Source: Anabas testudineus | Lineage: Eukaryota > Chordata > Actinopteri > Anabantiformes > Anabantidae | NCBI RefSeq assembly: GCF_900324465.2 | Contig: NC_046624.1 | Coordinates: 11,343,386-11,407,385 of the forward strand | Direction of reading: 5' to 3' | DNA length: 64,000 nt | In this document: positions 35,169 to 47,050 of the stretch, in pieces | Position numbering within the stretch: the first letter of the stretch is position 1 | Layout: each line of letters begins with the position of its first letter | Notes under the pieces: generated by a model | Told to the model about the DNA's origin: nothing | What the model saw: the letters and a program-made list of their open reading frames with translations, nothing else | Database searches by the model: none | Position numbers and translations under genes: made by a program

Positions 35169-38100
35169 CTATTGATGTTTCAGCAGCCTCTTCTGCTCCA
35201 GTCTCATCTTGAGCTCGGAAACCAGCGCTTTGTTCACAGTGTCCTGCCTGGTCATCACTGGCTTCTTTCTAGGCTTGGGTGCCACTGTTGCTGATACACT
35301 GGGTACAGCCCACTGCCTCTCCCCTGGGATGTAGGGGGGTGCTGGAGGCGGCAGAGATGGGGCACAGGGCGGTGGGGGCCAGTGTCTCGCGACGTTGCTG
35401 ACATTGTTGTTATAGTTGACGTTCTCCACGACGACCTCTGGCTCTGGCTCTTCCTCTTCGACTCTGAATTTCTCTCCAGAACTTTCCGGTTTCTTGAAGG
35501 GGTTTTTGAAGTTCCAGGTGGGCTGTTTCCTCTGCCTTCTCCTTACACGGCGGTTAGGCAGGATCCGATTGGACTTTTTGTTGCGCATGAATGTTGCAGT
35601 GGAGATGATGACTGTGACTATGACCATGAGAACAATGACACCAGCAAGCATGCCTAGGATTTGCAATGGCTTGTTTCTACTCTGCATTAAAAATGATCCC
35701 AAAGGCCCCCCACTGAGTTGGGTCTGTAAAAGAGCACAGGGAGAATTCACATCCATGGTACTTATGTTATGGTTTACCACACAAAGACAAACTTGGTAAT
35801 ATGGCCCTGTGTATGTATGTAGTATGGCAACTATTCATCATTTGGCTGAAAATGTCATATGAAGTGCAAAAGTTTAAATTCTGTTAATTTAAAAAAATAT
35901 ACATTGCATATGTGCTACTTTAATTCAAATATTGTTTTCTACTTCTGTGGGCATGATTCTGTTTATTAAACATAATAAAAATGATCTATTTTAATTTGCT
36001 GTTCTACTAAGACAAGATCAGAGAGGTTATAGTTGAGACCATTCAGTATCTGAGAATACAAATATAAATGACTGTAAAAACGAAGAAGAAACAGAACTCA
36101 TTTGTTTTGCTTGTGGTGTCATAATGTGAGCATGGGAAGTTGTTGAGAGGATAGGTCATGTTGTGCTCTTGTACTCTTTTACAGACACAGCCTTGTTCTA
36201 CAACCAAATCCTTTGAAAATGAATGGCTACAAATTCTTGGTACCACAGAGTAAAAACAAAGATACTGCTGTGTCTCAAGGCAAGCTTTCATTTATGGCAC
36301 AGGCCTCCTTATAATCTTTCTGATCTTGCCCTGAGATTGTACACGTGACTTTTTCACAGAGTTCCAGTATATCATAGTTGAAATGAAGATTGTCAGTGAA
36401 ATGGCGAGGGCGACAATGGTCAAACATATCCCAAACACAGTCCCTGGACGTTTCCTTAGGCCCAAGAAGTATGAGAAAAACCTGGATTTGATCTGAAAAC
36501 ATGACAATTGCATTTGTGTGAGATTCAAAATTTGAGTGACTACACTTTTAGAAAGTGCTACGAAAGCTACCAGTGAAACTAGTTTTCTTGGCTGTGATCA
36601 CATTGGTTATTAGGAAAGCTGCATTTCTGCACACAAACCGGTCCAATGTTTAATATCTGAATTCTGTCTTGCAGCTCTACTCCCAGTCAAACATTAGATT
36701 CAGGGGCTTGCGTTAAAAATAATTTGTAGAAAAACACAGTTTTATTGCCAACCTGGAGATTGTTCATTGTCTGAGACCCATGCTATAAATATATAATGTA
36801 GATTTTTGTTTTTAAATTGCAACATTCATTATTTCCATAACAGCTGCAGATGTATCTAAGTATGAAATAAGAGCAGCATATATCTGTTGGAGATTCTTGG
36901 TCATGGTTATCTAAAAGATGCTGCTCAGTGGCAGCTGGATTAGGCATACTGTGGTTTTTGGTATTTAAAATGTAAAACTTGTGGATTTTATCATGTCATG
37001 TTGTAGACATACTGTAGACATCACCTCTCATCACATAGTGTCATGTGTGCACAGGTTTTGGAACGCTATACTTTCTAATGTAATTTGGTGCAACTTACTT
37101 CTTCTGTGATGTCGATCTTGACGACGGCAGTGGTGCTGAAGGACGGCTGGCCTCTGTCTCGGGCCTGCACCACCAGCGACCAGGTGAAGTCTGTCTGCTT
37201 GGTGATGTTCTGTATGATGGCCATGGACTTGATGTAGGATTTGAGCATGATCTCCCCCGTGTCAGCATTAATGTCAAAGATGTTGTTGTCTGGCTCTGCT
37301 TTCATGATGGCGTACTCGATTACATTGTTGGGTATCTCTGCATCATCATCTACAGCCTGTGTACATGTACGTGTACATTTTGTTAAAAATGTAATGAAGC
37401 TGATGTTTTTCTGAGTTTTACTGACCGTGACAGCGTATACCTCTATTTTCACTGGTGCTCCAATCACCATGGTCTTCTCGAGGAAGTTGTCGTTGAAAGC
37501 AGGTGGGTGGTCATTGAGGTCCAGGACCGTCACAAAGACCTCAGCCAGACTATACTTCCCCTCTGCGTCCTCAGCCTTTACATAAAAATTATACTTGGAC
37601 CTCACCTCTGCATCAAGGCTCGCCCATGGCTGCGTGTAGATGATCCCTGATGCAGACTGGATCAGAAATCTGTAAATGTTGGTGTGAGTTATGAAATTTG
37701 AATCTAATTTACTTTGCAAGTAATGCAGAGCAACACATTTATACTATATATAGAACACTTTATATTGATTATGTCTATGGCATATAAACCTTTGCTCACT
37801 TTCTTTGGGCTTAATGAGAATAAATGGGGATTAACATGTTGTGTCTTGTTAGATTGACCTGTTCCCCTCATTTATACAAATAGGATGGCCAAAACATTTA
37901 CCGGGTAACTGTTGATATGACTGGTTTAGTTACCCTACAGTGACTTTGTCCCAGTGGGAGGTAGCCAGTTTAAGAACAGTCTATTTTCTTCTCTGATCCC
38001 ATTAGAGGATTACGAAAGACAGAGCACAAACGGTCAAAGATCAGGACTGCGTAGTTCTGTGTTGGAAATTTAAAATGTAATGTTTTTGCAGATGTAGGAC

Positions 38101-41100
38101 CAAGAAATGTTCAGGGACATGAAGTGATCTGAAGTGACACAGTTTCAAAATCACTTTGACCAAACAAGTAAGCACTAAGCTAAAAGGGTTCCAAATCTCT
38201 CTCCTGTGCTTGTTTTGGAAATCTGGGCTCTGGATGCCGTGTGACATCACGTATCTCCTCTAATTCGTTGCTACAGAGCTCACAATCTGTACTGACAGGT
38301 CAAAAAATAGTAGTTTCCATGTAAATTCCTTCATACAAAGCATTTGGTGTATGGCAGAAGTATGTTAAGTATTAACTTTATATGAAATACAGGTGATCTA
38401 AGGGAAACAGGACTCTATGTAAAATGATGAAAGGAAAAGCAAGCTGTGGGTAGAAACTGTTATCAGTGAGAAACAGCAGTGACCCCTGAGCTTATTTTCT
38501 CTGAAGTTAGACTTCTATTGGAAAACTAATAAAAATCGAGTGGACAGAAAATGCCAGCAAATCCTCAGAGGGACTACAGTACTTAGATGTAATGAACAGA
38601 CCGAATTCTAACATGAAAAACAAGTCTACTGCCTTTACAACTTTCAGATAGTTGCTCTTTGCTGAGTATATTGGTCGGTAGTTAAAAGTCACATTTAATT
38701 CAAATATTTTCTTGACAAAGTGTGCATTTTATGTTTTTATAAAGAGTATAGTCTGCTTTTCTATAGCTGACAAATACTGATGGTATTAATTGTTATACTA
38801 CAAACATGAGGAGGTGAGGAATTTATAGGGAATATTGAATCGATTTCTTCTTAAACTCCAGACATATCTCAGTTTTATTCTTAAACTCACATGTCAGCCC
38901 CTGATCCATAGATAGAGTATTTCACTTCACCCCAGGGTCCTGAGTCTGGGTCTGATGCCTGCAGACAAACAGAAAAGGCATATTTTAGGAAAAAAACTAA
39001 ACAAAAAAAAAAAAAAAGCTTATGAGTTTCACTGGATAAATTAGATTAGATCAACACAGCTTTCACAGACGTCAATCTGCAATTTCTCTTTAAGGGTTTT
39101 AGTGTAATACTGTATGTGGCTCAGAGAGCTAAGGCATATGCCGCCATACAGTAGCATTACTGAGGGTTTAAATCACAGGCTAGTGAACAATATTGCTTTC
39201 TTTTTGTTTTCTCTGTCTTTTACAAAGGTCAACATATTGAGATTAGAATCTTGTTCTCTTTGCATCTCTTTGTTAAACTGTGTGAGGAGAACGAGGAACT
39301 GTCTGCCAACGTGGACTCTGTAAACAGCATGAATCTGTGCTGGATTGGGACATGATGCTGCAGAGGTCAGCTATAAAAAGACAGATTTTTGATGTCATAG
39401 GGACATCATCATGGGCATCGGCTAATCTGTCTGCCTGTCGCTGCAGGGATGCCTGTTCGCTGTCTCCATGTGTCCAAGGTCACTTGTTGGCTGTTCTTTT
39501 ATCTGATTGAAATTGCCTCGGATCAAGGCAAAGAGCCTCTGTGGTGTTCACGCAAGGGCAGGATTTATTAGATAGCCCCCCGTTGCTGTGAGTCTGTACA
39601 GGGCTGATATAACCTGACAAGGGTAAATATCTAGTTCTCTGCAAACCGAAAATGCTATTAGAAATCTTCATGTCATTTCTGCATATATTTCTGTGTTGGA
39701 GCTGCATGTGCTAGTCAGCATTAGAAAAATCTGGGAATTTAGTGTTACACAACAAAGTGAAAGTGATAGCCATCTGGCAGCTTACCTCGCCTAGCTTTTA
39801 TCTACATGTTTTCACATATTATCCCAACCCCCAGCATCCAAAAAGTCTACATTTAGAGAATTAATGGCCCTCTTGGGCAGTTTGTTAAAATCAGTGTTCC
39901 TCTTTAGCCCAGAATGACGTGCACTGGTGATCGCATGTATTTTTAGACAGGATAAAAACTCACTCACCGTGACTGACACCACGTTAGAGCCACCGGGTGA
40001 GTTTTCTGGAATTCTGGCAATGTAGTAATCCGAGGAAAATTTGGGAGCATTGTCATTGGTGTCCAGAAGATGAATGACAATGTCTGCCGTGGAGCTGAAT
40101 CTCTCCGGTGTATCAATCTCAACTGCGAGGAGCTGAAGTGCAAAAAGAGCAGAATGCAGGTGCAGATGCAGGTGATACATGGCTGCCATAGGTTGAGAAA
40201 TGTGTGTATTTGTGGTTTTTATTCTCATTTCAGTCTGCAATACTGTGGTGCACACTTAGTATAATGGGTTAACCTTATATGTAAGGAAATGATGTTTCTC
40301 GTAGTCCATGGCAGCTGAGTCTTCCACTAAAATTGTGACTTGGGCCTCATTGAGAACAGTCTGAGGCACAACACGCAACATTCTTCCTGGTCCAATCAGT
40401 CTCAGATTGAATTTAGCATTGGCACCCTGCAAAAACAAAACATGCACTAAAAAGTCTGATTGGTGAACATGACTGAGCTTTGTTGCATGGATGTGACAAG
40501 ATATCTATAGTAATCTGCATTTGTTACAAACCTATTGTGAAGAGGGAGACATACAATATAATCTATGTGGTATATAGTCCATTCAATCAATAAAACAGCT
40601 CTGTATAATTTCGTTATTAAATTGGTGTCAGGGGAATCAACAGAATATCAGTGGCAGCAACATAACTCTCGAACTATAAAATCAGTGGACAGAAAGAGCT
40701 TAGCCTGATGTTGTAACAGTATTATCACAGAATACGTTTGGTTGGACCAGCCAGTTGGACCTTGCAAGGAGTTGGAAACACACATAGACTTGCATAAGCT
40801 GACAAATGGCAGTTAGAGGTACCTTTTAATGTGTGCCCATGGCATTTTAAAAGGAGTGCCTGATAATGGCAGGCTTAAACTCCTGTCATAGAGAGCAAGA
40901 CAGACACTAGCCTGCACACAATATTATAGTAGAATGCGCGTGTCTTATTAGATAACGGTGTCATTTGTTATTACATAATAACAATCACTGTGAAGCTTTA
41001 AAAGGCAATTTTACTGTGTCAGAGCTAAAAGATGATACCTGCTCATTAATACGTCACCACAGAACATTTTGAAGTCATTTTAAAATTAATCAGTGTTACT

Positions 41101-44100
41101 GTATGAGAAATGTGGGCAATGATAATGCTCTTCCCCCACCTGATCGGAGTCATTGACAGTAATTTTCAGCCCCCGGAGTATCTCCCCCTCCGGTGGATGT
41201 TCGTACATGGTCAACTCAAACATGTTCTGTGGGCCGTTCTCCCCATAGAAAGTGGGTGGATTATTGTTGAGGTCCACCACACGGATCACCACGGTGGTCA
41301 CCCCATAGTCCATGAGTCTACCCTCAGGACTGACTTCTGAAGCCTGGATGGAAGAAGTAAAAAGTATGTCCACATAGTAGAGATGTAGTTACAACATTTT
41401 ATCTGCTAGTTTCAAAAACAGCAGCTTTACTTTGTGAGTTCTAGTTTCTCTACAGTATGTACTTCCGGATACTTCATGAATAGTAATTAAAAAAACAACA
41501 ACTGACAAATATGAAGATTTGTATATATATATGTGTGTAAAGATTTAACATAAATCATGCTTAAAAGAATGCAGATATGGCCCTGTAGCTTACCCTGACT
41601 TTAATGTTAAAGATCTCTCTCTTCAGATACATGGGGAGGGTCAGGAGGGTGATACGACCAGTTGTTTTATTGATGTGAAAAACGCCATCATCCCCTGCAG
41701 AGGCAAGAAGATTTATCTGAGATTTATTACGTTTATAATAGTCTGGGTTAATTCAATTAATTAAGTCTTCTTTGAGTGAAATGTTTACCATCATCAAATG
41801 AGTAACAGATTGGATTTGGGCTCCCCACATCACCATCTTTTGCAACAACAGTGAATATTTCAGATCCCTGGAAAAAAAAAAAAAAGGCATCTGGCCTTCA
41901 CTGGGCCTTCAAAGGTAAATGAAAATGTCACAGCTCTAATTGTCTTTTGGATGAAAGTCAAAATGTGAAATCTCTCCTCTGTGATGAACCACTGCAATGA
42001 CATTTTGTGACTAAGGAGGTAATGTGGCTTTCACATTCTGTAAGAAAAACTAAGCAGAAGACAGCATGAATGTGTAAAAAGCCAGCAATTAAAGCTGCTT
42101 GCTGTCATTCACAAGGTGACATGTTCTTATTTGCACTGCACTGAAACTGATTTCTGCATTAATATTTAGATGTCGATATTATATAACATAGCAGGCTATA
42201 ATAATACAGAAGAAATAAATGTAACAGAATCATAAAAAATGTTAAATACCTGTATCACGTATAGTTACTATATCAACCCTGTTATTTTTCGATTGAGTAA
42301 AATCAGAATGTGTGATATTTTATACTCACGGGCACTGAAACTTCATAAACGTAGCCAAAATATGGTGTCCCGATAAAAGACGGTGGAGTGTCTTGTGCAT
42401 CGATGACATTAATTGTCAGGGTAGCAGAGGATGAAAGAAACTGCTCCTTGCCGTTATAATTACCTCCTCCATCCTGGAAAAAATGTACATTTACTTTTAT
42501 CTTTTAAACAAAGACAGAGCCCCTGAGCAGGAGTACTGTCAATTAGTTTGATTAGTTCTCTTTGTTATGGTCACTAACAGTGCAGGAACATTTAATACGT
42601 TTTGATAGATCCATTACCTTTGCAAAAACAGTGACAAAATGGGTCTTTGTTTTCTCAAAGTCCAACATTTCTCCAGGTTTTATACGTAGGACACCGCTAT
42701 GTCTGTCAATAGCAAACAAATTGGTCTGTGGATTCTGTAGAGAAAAGAAGTCAAGATTAAAATCACGCACAAAGGCACCAATAAGGCCACATGTGAGATG
42801 TCATGAAAAGCTTTTCATGGTCATTGTCGGTCAGACTGCTGCATGAAAACACAACGTGGTCTCTTGAAATTACGCTGTATCCTATGTAAGTCTCTTGGTC
42901 CAGCTGGATGTAAAGAACCCAATATGCTCAAGGACAGAGGAGGCAGGTAAAAGCTGTTGTGTCCAGATGTGCACATGCCTCCCTCGTCACTCCAGGCCAG
43001 ATGTTCTTTGGCCCTAATAGTCCAAAGCGCAAAATGCCATTCTCTACCAGCCCCTGCCAGAGCAGCACTCTAAGCCTCCAGTACCTGACACAAATGTAAT
43101 TGTGATTTAATCCCTGCCACCAGCGTAATTATGTGCACGCACAACAAAATTAAACTGTTAACTTTGTTATCACTATACTGTACAATGTTTTTTTCACATG
43201 TAGATTAACAGAACTGATTAGTTTAATTTCAAATTCAACTATTTCTTGTCTGTGTGTCTATCTAAAGGATTTTTTAGGTGTAGTGGATGAAGTGGATGAA
43301 GATTAGATGCAAGGTGAGTATACATAGTATTTTCCCTCTGTTAAGTGATACCTGGAGGTAGTAGGTGACTGAGCCCCCAGATCCTGTGTCTCTGTCCACT
43401 GCCTCAGCTTTGTAAATGCTGCTGCCAGACTCTGTTGTCTAAAATGTGAAATAAAGAAAAATATTTTAGTCACAATTTACAGTACAAGGCTTAAAGAAAA
43501 TCTTAAAAATCAAGAACAAAACTAACAACAGCAATAAAAAACATATTTTCCTAATTTTCTGTAATACTAATGAAATATTTTGTTCATTTTATGTGTGGAA
43601 ACTGATTAAATAAATTACACGTGTTACATTTAACTTACTTCCAGTACATCAATGATTGCAGGCATGTTTTTGAATTCAGGCTTTTCATCATTTGCATCCA
43701 TTACAAATATTGTGACTCGTTCCACAACCTGAAAAGAAGAAGAAAATACCCCATGTGAAACATGTTCAAGTTTATATTAGTACGTGGGATGGCATTAAAT
43801 AACATCATCTCACGTTGAACCAGGTGTTCATACTGTACCTTGCTTTGCCCATCAGTGATACTGACAAAAACATCAAAAGAGTCTTGTTTCTGGATGAAGA
43901 TGGGAAACAAGTTGATGTGGCCAATGTTGAACAAAACTAATGTTTAAGGATTATATGTCAAAATAAGGTTTTTCTAACCTAATTACCTCCAACACCAATC
44001 TTAAATGTACCTCTCTGTCCAGCTTTTCCACTAATGTGATGTTCCCACTTTCTGGGTCGACACTGAAGTATTCTTTAGAACCGGGATCAAATGAAAGGCC

Positions 44101-45433
44101 ATACCTCACCTCCTGACCCTCAGGATCTGTACCATTAAGACAATAGATCTGTGTACCTAAAGGAAGAAATTATAACTTAGTAAAATTGGGCACAGCTTTG
44201 GACTGCATAACTCTAATTTTAGACAAAGATTCTTTATTTATGAGCATAAAACAGACATGATTCTAGCCAATTACAATCAAGAGTGTGAGTTAAGTTTTTT
44301 GTGAGAGTTTTTCCTTGTTCGATTCGAGGGTCTGAGGACAGAGGATGTCATTTGTAAAGCCCACTGAGACATAGTAAGTTTAAGGTGAATGTGAAGCTCT
44401 TTGAATTGCCATTGTGTAGGTAAGCTGACAACTGACAAGACCTGCTGTGGAACAAGCCAGGCTGAGTCATAGGCTGCAGTATGATAAGCACTCTGAACTG
44501 ATGCAAGGTCTTTCAAGGGACTAATGCACTGGATTCACAGCCAGTAAAATGTCCCTACTCAACAGGTGGCACCAGCAGCTGAGCATGTTAGTGCGACGAC
44601 TTACATGCCACACAACATCTGTTCTATTAAAGACTGTTTAACATTCTGGGCAGACACATTTTTGTTTGATTGGTTGCTCCTCCCGTCTAATAGCTGTTTG
44701 CAATAAATGTTGTGTATGTCAGAGGTCAAGCTCACCCACAGGCGTGTCCTCTGAAAGGCTGAAGAGTGCCAGGTTCCCGTTCTGGCTGTAAGGTCCATTG
44801 TCATAGAAATAGGGAGCAAAGTCTGCTCGTGCTGTGGACAGAGAAATCAAACTGAAACTAAAGGCTTGAAAGTGTCCAATATGCACCAGTATTTCATGAT
44901 TGGCAATGATGGTACATCAAAGTTGCATTGTGGCTTAAATACTAAGCAGATAGAAAACAAGCTGTCTACTGTGTGTTTATGCACCCTGCATGACTGAGAT
45001 TACAGGTGAGTTACATCAACCTCCTAAAATAGCTTTTCTACACATAGACCTGTACTCTCTGGTGGAAGGTATTTTAAAAGTCATAGTCATCCGAATTTAC
45101 TTTTTAGCGTTATCAAGCTCATATTACCATCAAAACCTAGTTCTAATATAATTTAAATCAGTCAGTCATCCAGTGTTCAAACTCACAAGTATTTATGACA
45201 AGGTTAAGCAAGAACAACATAGAAAAGAATGAGACAAATTTACAGTCATCAGCACAGATGTAGGTTCCTAATATATCTATAGACCATTTGCCATCTCACC
45301 ACAGCAAAGTGTGCCTACTGTACCATTAGTAAACAATTAAATAATGAAACTCACCAACACAGGCATGGATAAACACAAAAAGTAGCGGCAAATGTAATAT
45401 CTTCACATTCTTCATCCTAAAGAATGGAGTCAT
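35169..45433 (-). CDS. cdhr1: cadherin-related family member 1 (photoreceptor cadherin), long form, 17 exons
   Basis: CDHR1 (protocadherin-21) sits at the base of photoreceptor outer segments and is needed for disc formation. Exons in transcript order: 45433-45355, 44831-44736, 44156-44011, 43889-43839, 43728-43639, 43438-43352, 42734-42618, 42473-42330, 41867-41789, 41694-41594, 41343-41140, 40426-40274, 40132-39968, 38958-38891, 37669-37441, 37356-37099 and 35723-35169. Phases join into about 873 residues (human 859). A signal peptide ([12 protein letters not shown]) is followed by six cadherin repeats. The calcium linkers read [32 protein letters not shown] and LDLNDHPP; the second is degenerate. 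The last exon gives NKPLQILGM, a membrane helix (about 710-733) and a proline-rich tail ([26 protein letters not shown]) typical of CDHR1. An in-frame ATG at 45415, six codons downstream, may be the real start. The 'a' or 'b' copy is not resolved. Confidence 0.93.
36292..36492 (-). CDS. cdhr1: alternative last exon of cdhr1 (short form)
   Basis: This exon lies in the 1.4-kb intron before the canonical last exon. It has a good acceptor (TTTTCAG) and starts in the same phase 0 as exon 16. It encodes 66 residues and a stop: a basic stretch ([10 protein letters not shown]), a second, different hydrophobic helix ([19 protein letters not shown]) and a short basic tail ([12 protein letters not shown]). 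An AATAAA on the minus strand at 35962-35967 could end this transcript. Joined to exon 16 it gives about 755 residues; I recall a human CDHR1 isoform of about 750 residues with a different C terminus, but cannot verify that it uses the equivalent exon. The exon must be either used as terminal or skipped. Confidence 0.75.
   Translation of the reverse strand: MKSRFFSYFLGLRKRPGTVFGICLTIVALAISLTIFISTMIYWNSVKKSRVQSQGKIRKIIRRPVP
39113..39185 (+). repeat. possible tRNA-derived SINE head or tRNA-like relic
   Basis: A-box-like TGGCTCAGAGAG (39117-39128) and B-box-like GGTTTAAATCA (39165-39175; consensus GGTTCGANTCC) occur at tRNA-like spacing inside cdhr1 intron 13. I could not draw a full cloverleaf, and no tail or target duplication was identified. 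Confidence 0.25.
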
Positions 45434-47006
45434 GACACCGCACCATGAAGACGGCTCTGTCGAGAGTCCCGCACATGAGATGTGGCTCTCAAGGTGTTTG
45501 TGGTCTCCTGGCGAAAGCTAAAGGCAGCTGCTCACATGCTAATCCAATGACACATCTTAAGAGTTTCTCCTGGACTCCCTCCGTGCACCTGGACTTTTTC
45601 AACCACCAACCTGCAGGAGGTGACTGTGTCTACACAGCAGACAAAACAGGGATATGCAACAACTTTGCAGATAACAGACAGGGATTTTTTATTTTATTTT
45701 ATATCGTTTTTTTTTTTTTATTTAACTCATCAGCTTTCATTTGCTGCACAACCTTCTGAAGATTTTTAACATTGATTGATTGATAGAAGAGATGTTTTTC
45801 TATAGGTAAGAAAATGTAACAACTTTCAGGGGATTTTTGTCAGTTTGCGCTATTACTATTATTATCATTACACAAAAATATTTAGAATGTTAATTTTAAT
45901 ACCTAAATAACCCTCATGTTAAGAATAATCCTAATGTCAGCATTTGTAATATTTTACTTCTGTTATTATAGTGCCTTGAGTGCACACTGGCTTGTAAGTG
46001 ATTTAAAGTGCTGTTGCTGCTTTAGGAATGAAAATATTGCATTAAATGTACTGTAACTAAGGTCAATTTAATAATTAAAATTATACATGTAGCTGTTTTA
46101 CATGAAGTGCTGTGACCAGCCCTATCAGGGACAAGTAGAGGGATTAAAAATTATGCAGAATTTATACCACTAAGCCCACCAACGTTGTGTATACAATACC
46201 ATCTGCTCCACAATCATCTGTTGCATTGCAAAAAGAAAAAATCTATGAATTATTCAATTAATAGAAGCATAAACAGGATTTTCTAGATGGAAGCAGTGAA
46301 TGATCTGATGAGATTATAGTTCCTGTTTGAATTGTATGGTAGAAATAATCATGTGTGGGCTGATGATACTGATGATAATGTACTAACATTTAAATAAATC
46401 TAAATAAACAAGGCAGGATCATATTTGAGCCATATTAAAGTTAAAGGTTCAGTTTTGCATGTGAGTTTTGTGTTTTGGTGTGTTGCATCTTTCTTTGTCT
46501 ATTATTTCCAGTTTTTAGGTCCACATTCGTGATAATAACAATAAATGAAGAATTGTACAGATTTTTCTTAATTGAAATCATAATCAACTTAATGTGTTTC
46601 CACTATTTGTCTTAAATAATCTGTCTACAAACATCAGCCCATGGGTTAGTTTATTATTGTCATCAAGTTTACTAGGTACTTTTTTTTTTAAGAGTAAACT
46701 AGACAATAAAGTGGGCAAATCTGCCTCCAACTACCCAATGACCACCTTTCTGTCTTTTATTTGCAGTTATTCAATCCAAAATGACCAATGGGTTGTGCCT
46801 TTTCTGTGTGCATTCATATTTGAAAATATCTTCTGTATCTGTTCTGTAATATCTAATATGCAAATATAGTATGTAATGTAGCCATTCCCATTGAAAATGT
46901 GGAGTGCACAGCAACAACTGTATGGTGCCTGTGCACATGCATGAGGATTTACCCACATGAATAAACCTTTTACAGTCCATTGTCATACTGAAATTAAATC
47001 TGCTTT

Positions 47007-47050
47007 ATTCAAGATTCAAAGAACTTTATTAATCCGAAAGGGACATTGTA
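47007..47050. repeat. scrap of a dispersed fish repeat
   Basis: The words AAAGAACTTTATTAATCC, GAAAGGGACATTGT resemble the 'ctttattaatcc...ggggaaatt' ends common to many interspersed repeats in fish genomes. It is too short to place in a family. Confidence 0.3.
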
